A DNA stretch of 64,000 nucleotides from Kribbella voronezhensis (GTDB taxonomy: Bacteria; Actinomycetota; Actinomycetes; Propionibacteriales; Kribbellaceae): NCBI RefSeq assembly GCF_004365175.1, contig NZ_SOCE01000003.1, positions 1-64,000 of the forward strand, written 5' to 3'. The position numbers and the translations under genes were made by a program. The notes beneath the pieces were generated by a model that worked only from the letters and a program-made list of their open reading frames with translations, searched no databases and was not told the DNA's origin. Positions 27,111-35,175 of the stretch are shown in pieces (the stretch's first letter is position 1; each line of letters opens with the position of its first letter).

Positions 27111-28226
27111 GTGAAGGTCGGAGTTCCGAAGGAAGTCAAGAACCACGAGTACCGGGTGGCGATCACCCCGGCCGGCGTGCACGAGTTCGTGCGTAATGGG
27201 CACGAGGTTCTGATCGAGCAAGGGGCCGGTAGCGGTTCGCTGCTCACCGACGAAGAGTTCGTGGCCGCCGGTGCGCGCATCGTGCCGACCGCCGACGACG
27301 TGTGGGCCGACGCCGAGCTGGTGCTCAAGGTGAAGGAGCCGGTCGCCGAGGAGTACCACCGGATGCGCAGGGACCAGGTGCTGTTCACCTACCTGCATCT
27401 GGCGGCCAGCCCCGAGACCACCAAGGCGCTGACCGACTCCGGCATCACCGGGATCGCGTACGAGACGGTCCAGCTTCCGGATGGATCGCTTCCCCTGCTC
27501 GCCCCGATGAGCGAGGTCGCGGGCCGGCTCGCGCCGCAGGCCGGCTCCTACCACCTGATGGCCAACGGCGGCGGCCGCGGTGTCCTGATGGGCGGTGTCT
27601 CCGGTGTGCACGCGGCCCGGGTGGTCGTGATCGGCGCCGGTGTCGCCGGGATGAACGCGGCGGCGATCGCGCTCGGCATGCAGGCCGAGGTGCAGCTGTT
27701 CGACCGCAACATCGCCCGGTTGCGCGACGCGGACCGCACCTACCAGGGCCACCTGCGCACGGTCGCCTCGAACGCCTTCGAGATCGAGCGCGCCGTCCTC
27801 GACGCGGACCTGGTCATCGGCGCGGTCCTGGTCACCGGGGCGAAGGCGCCGAAGCTGGTCAGCAACGAGCTGGTGTCGCGGATGAAGCCGGGCAGCGTGC
27901 TCGTCGACATCGCGATCGACCAGGGTGGCTGCTTCGAGGACTCGCGCCCGACCACGCACGCCGACCCGGTCTACAAGGTGCACAACTCGCTGTTCTACTG
28001 CGTCGCCAACATGCCCGGCGCGGTGCCGAACACCTCGACGTACGCGCTCACCAACGTGACGCTGCCGTACGCCGTGGAGCTGGCGAACCTCGGCTGGCGG
28101 GAAGCGCTGAAGAACGACCACAGCCTCGCGCTCGGCCTGAACACCTTCGGCGGCCACGTCACCTACGGCCCGGTCGCCGAAGCGCACGGCCTGGACCAGC
28201 TGAAGCTCGACGAGGTCCTGGTCTGA
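27111..28226 (+). CDS. ald: Alanine dehydrogenase
   Basis: 371 residues, the normal family length. N-terminal KVGVPKEVKNHEYRVAITPAG with the substrate-binding Arg/Lys, QGAGSGSLLTDEEF, the central HLMANGGGRGVLMGGVSGV loop and the NAD-binding motif VIGAGVAGMNAA. It interconverts L-alanine and pyruvate with NADH. GTG 27111 follows GAAGAAGGGC. The stop codon is overlapped by the presumed CTG start of xerD, so the two are probably translated together. Confidence 0.96.
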   Translation: MKVGVPKEVKNHEYRVAITPAGVHEFVRNGHEVLIEQGAGSGSLLTDEEFVAAGARIVPTADDVWADAELVLKVKEPVAEEYHRMRRDQVLFTYLHLAASPETTKALTDSGITGIAYETVQLPDGSLPLLAPMSEVAGRLAPQAGSYHLMANGGGRGVLMGGVSGVHAARVVVIGAGVAGMNAAAIALGMQAEVQLFDRNIARLRDADRTYQGHLRTVASNAFEIERAVLDADLVIGAVLVTGAKAPKLVSNELVSRMKPGSVLVDIAIDQGGCFEDSRPTTHADPVYKVHNSLFYCVANMPGAVPNTSTYALTNVTLPYAVELANLGWREALKNDHSLALGLNTFGGHVTYGPVAEAHGLDQLKLDEVLV

Positions 28227-29161
28227 GCGGGGAGATCACTCGGGCGGTCAGCGCGTACCTCGACCATCTGACGGTCGAACGCGGGCTGGCCGCCAACACC
28301 CTCGCGTCGTACCGGCGGGACCTGCGCCGGTACGGCGAGTATCTCGGCGGCGCCGGGATCGACAGCCTCGGCCGGATCACCGAGGCGGTCATCGGCGACT
28401 TCCTGATGCGTCTTCGCGAAGGCGACGCCGACCATCCGCCGCTGACCGCGTCGAGCGCCGGCCGGACGGTCGTCGCGGTTCGCGGGTTCCACAAGTTCTG
28501 CCTGCGCGAGGGGCTGACCGCGGTCGACCCGGCGGCCGCGGTGAAGCCGCCGACTCCGCCGCAACGGTTGCCGAAGGCACTGACGGTCGACGAGGTCACG
28601 CGGATCCTGTCCGCTGCGGCCGGCGCCGAGGCGGAGCCCGCAGTACTGGCTACTCGCGATGCCGCGTTGCTGGAGTTCCTGTACGGGACGGGCGCCCGCA
28701 TCTCCGAGGCGGTCGGGCTGGATGTGGACGAGGTCGATCTGGAGACCGGCACGGTGCTGCTGCGCGGCAAGGGCAGCAAGGAGCGCGTCGTACCGGTCGG
28801 CTCTTACGCTCGCGACGCCCTGTCGGCGTACCAGGTGCGGGGCCGTCCCGACCTGGTCGGCCGAGGCCGTGGTTCGCACGCGTTGTTCCTGAACGCCCGC
28901 GGCGGCCGGCTCTCCCGGCAAAGTGCGTGGACCGTACTACGGCGTGCGGCCGAGCGCGCCGGGATCGCCAAGGAGATCTCGCCGCACACGCTGCGCCACT
29001 CGTTCGCCACCCATCTCCTCGACGGCGGCGCCGACGTCCGCGTGGTCCAGGAGTTGCTCGGTCACGCGTCAGTCACCACCACCCAGGTCTACACGCTCGT
29101 CACGGTCGACAAGCTCCGCGAGGTCTACGCCACCTCGCACCCGCGCGCCCTCTCGTCCTGA
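28223..29161 (+). CDS. xerD: Site-specific tyrosine recombinase XerD (apparent CTG start)
   Basis: About 312 residues. The SAM-like core-binding domain (VSAYLDHLTVERGLAANTLASYRRDLRRY) is followed by the catalytic domain with Arg159 (YGTGARISE), Lys183 (GKGSKERVVP), His255/Arg258 (HTLRHSFATHL), His281 (LGHASV) and Tyr290 (TQVYT), so the active site is complete. It resolves chromosome dimers at dif with XerC. No ATG, GTG or TTG exists in frame near the N-terminus: the next in-frame ATG is at about residue 62, inside the core domain. CTG 28223 overlaps the ald stop as CTGA, with GAGG about 7-10 nt upstream, and is the best start. Confidence 0.9.
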   Translation: MSGEITRAVSAYLDHLTVERGLAANTLASYRRDLRRYGEYLGGAGIDSLGRITEAVIGDFLMRLREGDADHPPLTASSAGRTVVAVRGFHKFCLREGLTAVDPAAAVKPPTPPQRLPKALTVDEVTRILSAAAGAEAEPAVLATRDAALLEFLYGTGARISEAVGLDVDEVDLETGTVLLRGKGSKERVVPVGSYARDALSAYQVRGRPDLVGRGRGSHALFLNARGGRLSRQSAWTVLRRAAERAGIAKEISPHTLRHSFATHLLDGGADVRVVQELLGHASVTTTQVYTLVTVDKLREVYATSHPRALSS

Positions 29162-29171
29162 GGGCTGGCTC

Positions 29172-29177
29172 TAGGGT
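29172..29177 (+). promoter_or_regulatory. Leaderless -10 hexamer of the LtrA-like gene
   Basis: TAGGGT, 7 nt before GTG 29185 and just after the xerD stop. Confidence 0.45.
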
Positions 29178-29184
29178 GTCGGCC

Positions 29185-30450
29185 GTGACGGAAGACGTGA
29201 AGGTTGCCGAAGAACGGCATGCGAGTTGGCTGGAGTTGTTCTTCGACCTGATCGTGGTGGCTGCCGCGGCGCAGATCTCGCACCGGCTGCACGGTGCGGA
29301 GACCGTCGGTCAGGTAGCTGCCTGCGCGGCGATGTTCTATGCGATCTGGAGCGTCTGGACCTCGACCAGCGTCTACGCCAACGTCGCGGGGGAGCGGACC
29401 AGGCAGTTGTCCGTCCTGCTGACGATGCTCGGCGTCGGCGTCATGACGGCATCGGTACCCGGTGTCTGGCCCGGGCTACTGCCCGAGGGCGACCACCACC
29501 CCGGTAACCGCACGGTCGCGTTCACGGTCGCGTTCCTGTACTGCCGGGCGATCGCGGCCAGGTCGGCCGGTCGCGACGGTCAGGTGATCACCTTCTGGCC
29601 CGGGACCCAGAGTCTGATGGCCACGCCCTGGATCGTCGCGCTCTTCGTACCGGAGGAGACCGCGCACTGGCTGTGGGCCGGGGCGATCGCCGCCGACCTG
29701 ATGTTCTCGTTGATGGGCTCCCGCAACCCGAAGGCCCTGGAGCGGACCGAGCAGGCCATGCTGAGGCAGCAGGAGGACCGCCGGCGCAAGGACCGCTTCG
29801 CCAGGCTGCTGTCGCTCGGCCGGGTGACCCCGGCGGAGGCCCCGCAGCCGACGTTGCTGTCCGTCGCAAAGGTCGAACGCGGTCACCTGGACGAACGCCT
29901 CGGCCTGTTCGTCATCATCGTGCTCGGCGAGGCAGTGGCCCAGGTGGTCGCCGCCGACGCCGACCTGGTCTGGACAGTTCCGGTCGTCCTCGCCTCCGTG
30001 CTGGCGTTCGCGCTGCTGGTCGGACTGTGGCGGCTCACCACCCTGTACGGCTTCAGTACGGCGCCGCGCACGACCGCGCCGCTGGAGCCGTCCATCGCGC
30101 TGTCGGCGCATCTCGGGGTCACCGCCGCCATGATCGCCATCGCGGCCGGGCTCGGTGGGCTGATCATGGCGGCCGGCGAACACCTGGCGACGATGGAACG
30201 CGGCTATCTGTTCGGTGGCCTCGCCCTGTACTTCGTCGTGAGCGTGCTGACCGGGATCGCCGGACGGGCGCCGCTGAAGTGGTTCCTCGGGTGGGCCCTG
30301 CCGAGTCTGCTGGCGTCGGTCGCGGTCGCGGTCCTCGGACACCCGTTGCCCGCCTGGTCGCTGGCAGTGCTCGCCGGCGTGATCCTGCTCTGGTTCTCCA
30401 CCTACAACTGGCTGAGCGAGCTGAAGGAATCGCGGGCCCGCGCGACGTAG
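29185..30450 (+). CDS. Low temperature requirement protein A (LtrA) family membrane protein
   Basis: About 421 residues. ERHASWLELFFDLIVVAAAAQISHRL is the LtrA family signature, followed by about 10-12 membrane segments; ERLGLFVIIVLGEAV is the second conserved block. Named from a Listeria cold-growth mutant; its transport role is unknown. GTG 29185 is favoured by spacing from TAGGGT; GTG 29176 is the alternative. Inserted between xerD and parA, it interrupts an otherwise conserved segregation-related order. Confidence 0.87.
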   Translation: MTEDVKVAEERHASWLELFFDLIVVAAAAQISHRLHGAETVGQVAACAAMFYAIWSVWTSTSVYANVAGERTRQLSVLLTMLGVGVMTASVPGVWPGLLPEGDHHPGNRTVAFTVAFLYCRAIAARSAGRDGQVITFWPGTQSLMATPWIVALFVPEETAHWLWAGAIAADLMFSLMGSRNPKALERTEQAMLRQQEDRRRKDRFARLLSLGRVTPAEAPQPTLLSVAKVERGHLDERLGLFVIIVLGEAVAQVVAADADLVWTVPVVLASVLAFALLVGLWRLTTLYGFSTAPRTTAPLEPSIALSAHLGVTAAMIAIAAGLGGLIMAAGEHLATMERGYLFGGLALYFVVSVLTGIAGRAPLKWFLGWALPSLLASVAVAVLGHPLPAWSLAVLAGVILLWFSTYNWLSELKESRARAT

Positions 30451-30575
30451 TACAGATCGGCCCCGGTAGCCGGGCGAAAGTCTGCGGTGTGCAATCATTC
30501 GGTCACGGTCGGTCAATCTGACGGTGTGATCGGCCGTGTCCGGAAGGCCGACCGACCCCGCTGCGGAGTGGCTGG

Positions 30576-30604
30576 TTGAGAGTGCTTGAATGCACGCTTA
30601 CAGT
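30576..30604 (+). promoter_or_regulatory. Predicted promoter of the parA-scpAB-rluB operon
   Basis: TTGAGA (30576-30581) and TACAGT (30599-30604) are 17 nt apart and lie about 40 nt before parA ATG 30645. All following genes through rluB overlap or nearly so, so this may drive the whole set. Confidence 0.6.
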
Positions 30605-30644
30605 CGCTGGGATCGCCCGTATCGGTTGAAAGGTTTGACGAGTC

Positions 30645-31727
30645 ATGAACGAGTCGACATTCCCGGGCACCCAGCACCTGCCGTCGTCGATGGAGCCGAT
30701 CCCGTCGACCCCGGACCCGGCGCCCGCCACGCCAGCAGAACCGACCCCCCAGCACACGCCCGCGCCGCCGTCCCCGGCACGGACCGTCGTCACCCCACCC
30801 AGCAACTATGCGGAGATGCCCCGGCCGACGGCCAAGCTGACCGCGGAGGACATGGCACCTGTGAATGACCCGCACGGTCCGAGGAACAAGATCGGACCGA
30901 CCGGCCGGCCGCTTCCCGATCTGCCGGAAGTGAAGCCGCCGACGAGGCGCGGACCCGCGCAGGTGATCGCGATGTGCAACCAGAAGGGTGGCGTCGGCAA
31001 GACCACGACGACCATCAACCTGGGTGCCGCGATCGCCGAGACCGGGCGCAAGGTGCTGCTGATCGACTTCGACCCGCAGGGCTCCGCCTCGATCGGCCTG
31101 GGCGTGCAGCCGCACGACCTGGAGCTGTCGGTCTACAACCTGCTGATGCAGCGCGACATCACCCCCGCCGAGGTGATCCAGGCGACCCGGGTGGACAACC
31201 TCGACCTGCTGCCGGCGAACATCGACCTGTCCGCGGCCGAGGTCCAGCTGGTCCAGGAGGTCGCCCGCGAGTACACGCTGCAGCGCGTCCTGGAACCGAT
31301 CATCCCGCTGTACGACGTGATCCTGATCGACTGTGCCCCGTCCCTCGGCCTGCTCACCGTGAACGCGCTGACCGCGTCGAACGGCATCGTCGTGCCGCTG
31401 GAGTGCGAGTTCTTCGCGCTGCGCGGCCTGGCGATGCTGACCGACACGATCGGCAAGGTGCAGGACCGGCTGAACCCGAAGCTGGAGATCGTCGGCATTC
31501 TCGGCACCATGTTCGACGGGCGCACCACGCACGCCCGGGAGGTGCTCGACCGGGTCGTCCAGGCCTTCGACGAGCGCGTCTTCCACACCGTCATCCGGCG
31601 TACCGTCAAGTTCCCCGAGACCACGGTCGTCGGCGAGCCGATCACGACGTACGCGCCATCGTCCCAAGCGGCTACCCAGTACCGCGACCTTGCCAAGGAG
31701 GTGCTGGCGCGTTGTCCCGTCGGGTGA
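30645..31727 (+). CDS. ParA family ATPase with disordered N-terminal extension
   Basis: 360 residues. The first 105 are Pro/Thr/Ala-rich and probably disordered; then the deviant Walker A QKGGVGKTTTTINLG (about 113-127), DFDPQGSASIG (A' motif) and VILIDCAPSLG (Walker B), completing a ParA/Soj fold. A chromosomal ParA here, away from the usual oriC parAB pair, is conserved with scpA/scpB in actinobacteria. No parB gene follows; a small ribbon-helix-helix-like gene overlaps by 4 nt. GAAAGG precedes the start. Confidence 0.92.
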   Translation: MNESTFPGTQHLPSSMEPIPSTPDPAPATPAEPTPQHTPAPPSPARTVVTPPSNYAEMPRPTAKLTAEDMAPVNDPHGPRNKIGPTGRPLPDLPEVKPPTRRGPAQVIAMCNQKGGVGKTTTTINLGAAIAETGRKVLLIDFDPQGSASIGLGVQPHDLELSVYNLLMQRDITPAEVIQATRVDNLDLLPANIDLSAAEVQLVQEVAREYTLQRVLEPIIPLYDVILIDCAPSLGLLTVNALTASNGIVVPLECEFFALRGLAMLTDTIGKVQDRLNPKLEIVGILGTMFDGRTTHAREVLDRVVQAFDERVFHTVIRRTVKFPETTVVGEPITTYAPSSQAATQYRDLAKEVLARCPVG

Positions 31728-32116
31728 GCCTGCCAGGTGCCAGCGAGCTGTTCGGGGGTGCGGCACCCAAGCAGACCAGACCCGAGAAGCGCACAGCCAC
31801 TGACGGATCGTCGCTCGACGACCGCCGCGGTTCGACCGGACGGTCGCGAACCGCCGTCGTCGAGGACCGCAAGTCCAGTGGCCGGATCCGGCACGACACG
31901 AAGATCACCGTGTACGTGACCGAGGAAGAGCTGCTCGGTTTGGAACAGACCAGACTCGCGTTGCGAGCCGAGCACGGCCTGACCGCGGACCGCGGCCGGA
32001 TCGTCCGCGAGGCGATCGACGTCCTGCTGGCCGATTTCGTCGACCACGGACCGGACTCGGTCCTGGTGCAGCGCCTGCGGGCCGCCGAGTCGGCCGCGGA
32101 GCCTGCCTCGTCATGA
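31724..32116 (+). CDS. Small ribbon-helix-helix-like protein coupled to parA
   Basis: 130 residues, GTG 31724 in a GTGA overlap with parA; it overlaps scpA at its own ATGA. The first half is polar and likely disordered. The second half (about residues 58-105: DTKITVYVTEEELLGLEQTR then DRGRIVREAIDVLLADF) fits a ribbon-helix-helix DNA-binding fold. By analogy with plasmid partition pairs, it could be the DNA-binding partner of the ParA; this is inference. I do not recognise a named family. Confidence 0.8.
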   Translation: MSLPGASELFGGAAPKQTRPEKRTATDGSSLDDRRGSTGRSRTAVVEDRKSSGRIRHDTKITVYVTEEELLGLEQTRLALRAEHGLTADRGRIVREAIDVLLADFVDHGPDSVLVQRLRAAESAAEPASS

Positions 32117-33114
32117 GCGACGCCCCCACCTCGGAACTGCCGATCGAGCTGCCGGGCGCTGTCGACTCGGAGCTGCCGACCGCGGCCGAGGGCAAGGGCT
32201 TCAGCGTTCACCTGGTCAACTTCGAGGGTCCGTTCGACCTGCTGCTGCAGTTGATCAGCAAGCACAAGCTGGACATCACCGAGATCTCGCTGTCCCAGGT
32301 CACCGACGACTTCATCGCGCACATCAAGGCGCTCGGGTCGGAGTGGGACCTGGATCAGACCTCGGAGTTCCTGCTGATCGCGGCGACGCTGCTGGATCTG
32401 AAGGCGGCCCGGCTGCTGCCGCAGGGCGATGTCGAGGACGCGGAGGATCTGGCGCTGCTGGAAGCGCGCGACCTGCTGTTCGCGCGGCTGTTGCAGTACC
32501 GGGCGTTCAAGCAGATCGCGGCGCTGATGCAGAACCGGATGGCGGAGGAGGCCAAGCGGTTCCCGCGGGCGGTCGGGATGGAGCCGCGCTTCGCCGATCT
32601 GTTGCCGGAGGTGCTGCTCGGCGTCGACCCGGCCGGGCTGGCCGCGCTGGCTGCTCGCGCGTTGGCGCCCAAGGAGAACGTTCCCGAGGGCGTTTCGCTG
32701 ACCCACTTGCACGCGCCGGCGGTGACGGTTCGTGAGCAGGCGCTGGTCATCGTCGACCGGCTGCGGCGCCAGCGCAGTACGACGTTTCGCGCGCTGGTCG
32801 CCGATTCGCCGGACACGGTCACGACGGTGTGCCGGTTCCTGGCGCTGCTGGAGTTGTTCCGGGAGGCGGCGGTGGCGTTCGACCAGGTGACGCCGCTGGG
32901 TGAGCTGACGATCCGGTGGACCGGTACCGACGACGGTGAGATCGACGTCAGCGACGAGTTCGACGAGGTGGCGGAGCCGGAGTCGACCGAGGGTGAGGCG
33001 CCCGAAGTACCGGACGAGACGCCGGAGTGGTTCTCCTCCGGTACTCCGGTGACCGTGGACGACCCGCCCGAGGCCGAGAACACAGCAGTCCAGAACGAGA
33101 CGGTGGAGCAGTGA
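32113..33114 (+). CDS. scpA: Segregation and condensation protein A
   Basis: 333 residues, ATGA overlap with the preceding gene. FSVHLVNFEGPFDLLLQLISKHKLDITEISLSQV is the kleisin N-terminal signature that contacts the SMC neck; the C-terminal winged helix (TTVCRFLALLELFREAAVAF and FDQVTPLGELTI) contacts the SMC head. ScpA, ScpB and SMC form the condensin that compacts and separates chromosomes. An acidic tail of about 60 residues extends beyond the winged helix. Confidence 0.95.
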   Translation: MSDAPTSELPIELPGAVDSELPTAAEGKGFSVHLVNFEGPFDLLLQLISKHKLDITEISLSQVTDDFIAHIKALGSEWDLDQTSEFLLIAATLLDLKAARLLPQGDVEDAEDLALLEARDLLFARLLQYRAFKQIAALMQNRMAEEAKRFPRAVGMEPRFADLLPEVLLGVDPAGLAALAARALAPKENVPEGVSLTHLHAPAVTVREQALVIVDRLRRQRSTTFRALVADSPDTVTTVCRFLALLELFREAAVAFDQVTPLGELTIRWTGTDDGEIDVSDEFDEVAEPESTEGEAPEVPDETPEWFSSGTPVTVDDPPEAENTAVQNETVEQ

Positions 33115-34361
33115 CCGAAGACCAGACCACGACCGAGCTCGATCCCACCCCTGCGGAGTCGGCGACCGCTGACGCGTTGGAGTCGGTGAGCGAGACCGAA
33201 CAGGTCGTCGACCGGGAAGAAGACGGAGAAGTCGCGCCGGCTGAGGTTGACGACGAAGCTGCGCCGTTCGGGGACGATGAAGGGGTCTTGTCGGGGGAAG
33301 AGGTCGTTGTCGATGACGAGACCATGCGGCGGGCGCTGGAAGCTATTTTGATGGTGACGGACGAGCCGTTGCCGGCGTTGACGTTGGCGCGGACCGTCGG
33401 GCGGCCGACTGTTGATGTGACGAACGCGCTGAACGAGTTGGCGGGGGAGTACACCGAGCAGGGCCGTGGGTTCGACCTGCGGGAGGTGGGCGGTGGCTGG
33501 CGGTACTACACGCGCGCCGACGCGGCGCAGTACGTCGAACGGTTCGTCCTCGACGGGCAGCAGTCGCGGTTGACCCAGGCGGCTCTGGAGACACTGGCTG
33601 TGGTCGCCTACAAGCAGCCGGTCAGTCGCGCGCGGGTCTCGGCCATCCGTGGGGTGAACGTCGACGGCGTGATGCGTACGCTGATCAGCCGCGGGCTGGT
33701 CGAAGAAGCCGGCTCGGACACCGAGTCGCAGGCGACCCTGTACCGGACCACCTCGTACTTCCTGGAACGGATGGGCATGCAAAGCCTCGACGACCTGCCC
33801 GAACTCGCGCCCTACCTCCCCGACATGGACGACATGGAAGAGGAGTTGGCCGCCCAGAACACCGCGCCGACCGCCGGCGAGGCCGACGCGACCGCCGAGG
33901 TGGTCGAGACTGGTGCGGTGGAGAAACCTGTGGCTGAGCACGAGGAAACCGGCGGAGAGCTGGAACTGGCTGAGGAGCTGGAGACCGGCGGAGAGCTGGA
34001 ACCGGCCGAGGAGCTGGAGGCCGGCGGTGACCCGGTCGAGGGCGACGCCGATCCGGCGGAGATCCCGGCCGGTGAAGAAGATGCCGATGGCAACGATGCT
34101 GACGACGACAGTGCCGATTTCGACGCTGCTGAAGGTGATTCGGACGATTCCGCCGATTCGGACGATTCGGACATCGAGGACGGTGAGGACGCCGGTGGGG
34201 TGACCGCCGACGTTGGCGCGGAGGACCTCGACGAGTCGGCGGACGAGCGGTTGGCGGCGGCCGAGGAGCTGGAGGCGGCGGGCGCGGCCGACGGGTTCGA
34301 GGGCGACGAGGGAGCCGACGGTTCGCAGTACCGGACGCAGGCCGACGATCGCGATGAGTGA
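33111..34361 (+). CDS. scpB: Segregation and condensation protein B with long acidic extensions
   Basis: About 416 residues, GTG 33111 in GTGA overlap with scpA. The two winged helices typical of ScpB occupy about residues 65-230 (RRALEAILMVTDEPLPALTLA; LTQAALETLAVVAYKQPVSR; GVNVDGVMRTLISRGLVEE). The N-terminal 60 and C-terminal 180 residues are acidic and repetitive (GGELEPAEELEAGG; DSDDSADSDDSDIEDGE), doubling the usual length of about 200. The acidic tail could tune binding to DNA or condensin. RluB overlaps by 8 nt. Confidence 0.94.
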   Translation: MTEDQTTTELDPTPAESATADALESVSETEQVVDREEDGEVAPAEVDDEAAPFGDDEGVLSGEEVVVDDETMRRALEAILMVTDEPLPALTLARTVGRPTVDVTNALNELAGEYTEQGRGFDLREVGGGWRYYTRADAAQYVERFVLDGQQSRLTQAALETLAVVAYKQPVSRARVSAIRGVNVDGVMRTLISRGLVEEAGSDTESQATLYRTTSYFLERMGMQSLDDLPELAPYLPDMDDMEEELAAQNTAPTAGEADATAEVVETGAVEKPVAEHEETGGELELAEELETGGELEPAEELEAGGDPVEGDADPAEIPAGEEDADGNDADDDSADFDAAEGDSDDSADSDDSDIEDGEDAGGVTADVGAEDLDESADERLAAAEELEAAGAADGFEGDEGADGSQYRTQADDRDE

Positions 34362-35094
34362 CACCGAGGAGACCGGGATCCGGCTCCAGAAGGCACTCGC
34401 CCAGGCGGGGATCGCCAGCCGGCGGAACTCCGAGCTCCTGATCGAGCAGGGCCGGGTCGAGGTCGACGGCGTCGTCGTCACCGAATTCGGCACCAGGGTC
34501 GACCCCGCCGTCTCGGTGATCCGGGTCGACGGCGAGCGCATTCCGCCGCTCACCGATCACGCGTACATCGTGTTCAACAAACCACGCGGTGTCGTCACCA
34601 CGATGTCGGACCCGCAAGGCCGGCCGTGCATCGCCGACTACGTCCACGACCGCCCCGAGCGGCTCTTCCACATCGGCCGCCTCGACACCGATACCGAGGG
34701 CCTGCTGCTGCTCACCAACCACGGTGAGTTCGCGCACCGGCTCGCCCACCCGTCGTACGAGGTCTCCAAGACGTACGTCGCCGAGGTGGACGGCAACGTC
34801 AAGCCGGGCGTACTGCGTCAGCTCCTCGACGGCGTCAAGCTCGAGGACGGCCCGGCCCAGGCCGACACGGTGAAGATCGTCTCCAGCGTCAAGGGCCGGA
34901 CGCTGATCCAGATCACCCTGCACGAGGGCCGCAACCGGATCGTCCGCCGCATGTTCGACGCGGTCGGCCACCCGGTCAAACGCCTCACCCGGACGGCGAT
35001 CGGTCCCGTCCGCCGCGGCAACCTGCACACTGGCGAACTGCGCGATCTCGACCAGAAAGAACTGGGTCAGCTGCTCGACCTGGTCGACCTCTGA
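34354..35094 (+). CDS. rluB: Pseudouridine synthase, RluB/RsuA family
   Basis: 246 residues. N-terminal S4 domain (IRLQKALAQAGIASRRNSELLIEQGRVEVDG), catalytic GRLDTDTEGLLLLTNHG with the nucleophilic Asp, and the C-terminal LHEGRNRIVRRMFDAVGHPV. It isomerises uridine in 23S rRNA (E. coli U2605 for RluB). ATG 34354 lies inside the scpB 3' end. In many actinobacteria the next genes are cmk and der; here pafA follows instead. Confidence 0.94.
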   Translation: MSDTEETGIRLQKALAQAGIASRRNSELLIEQGRVEVDGVVVTEFGTRVDPAVSVIRVDGERIPPLTDHAYIVFNKPRGVVTTMSDPQGRPCIADYVHDRPERLFHIGRLDTDTEGLLLLTNHGEFAHRLAHPSYEVSKTYVAEVDGNVKPGVLRQLLDGVKLEDGPAQADTVKIVSSVKGRTLIQITLHEGRNRIVRRMFDAVGHPVKRLTRTAIGPVRRGNLHTGELRDLDQKELGQLLDLVDL

Positions 35095-35162
35095 CGGCAT
35101 CAAAGGGATAACGCGAGAAGGCGGCGCGCCTGCGACAGGGCACGGATGTCGGAGGTGCGCCG

Positions 35163-35168
35163 TAGGGT
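35163..35168 (+). promoter_or_regulatory. Leaderless -10 hexamer of pafA
   Basis: TAGGGT, 7 nt before GTG 35176. It supports that start over ATG 35146. Confidence 0.5.
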
Positions 35169-35175
35169 GGGGGAT

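Noticed and set aside
27302..29161. A long frame through ald into xerD as one protein
   Set aside because: The first 300 residues are an alternative-frame shadow of ald with no conserved sequence; homology starts just at the CTG at 28223.
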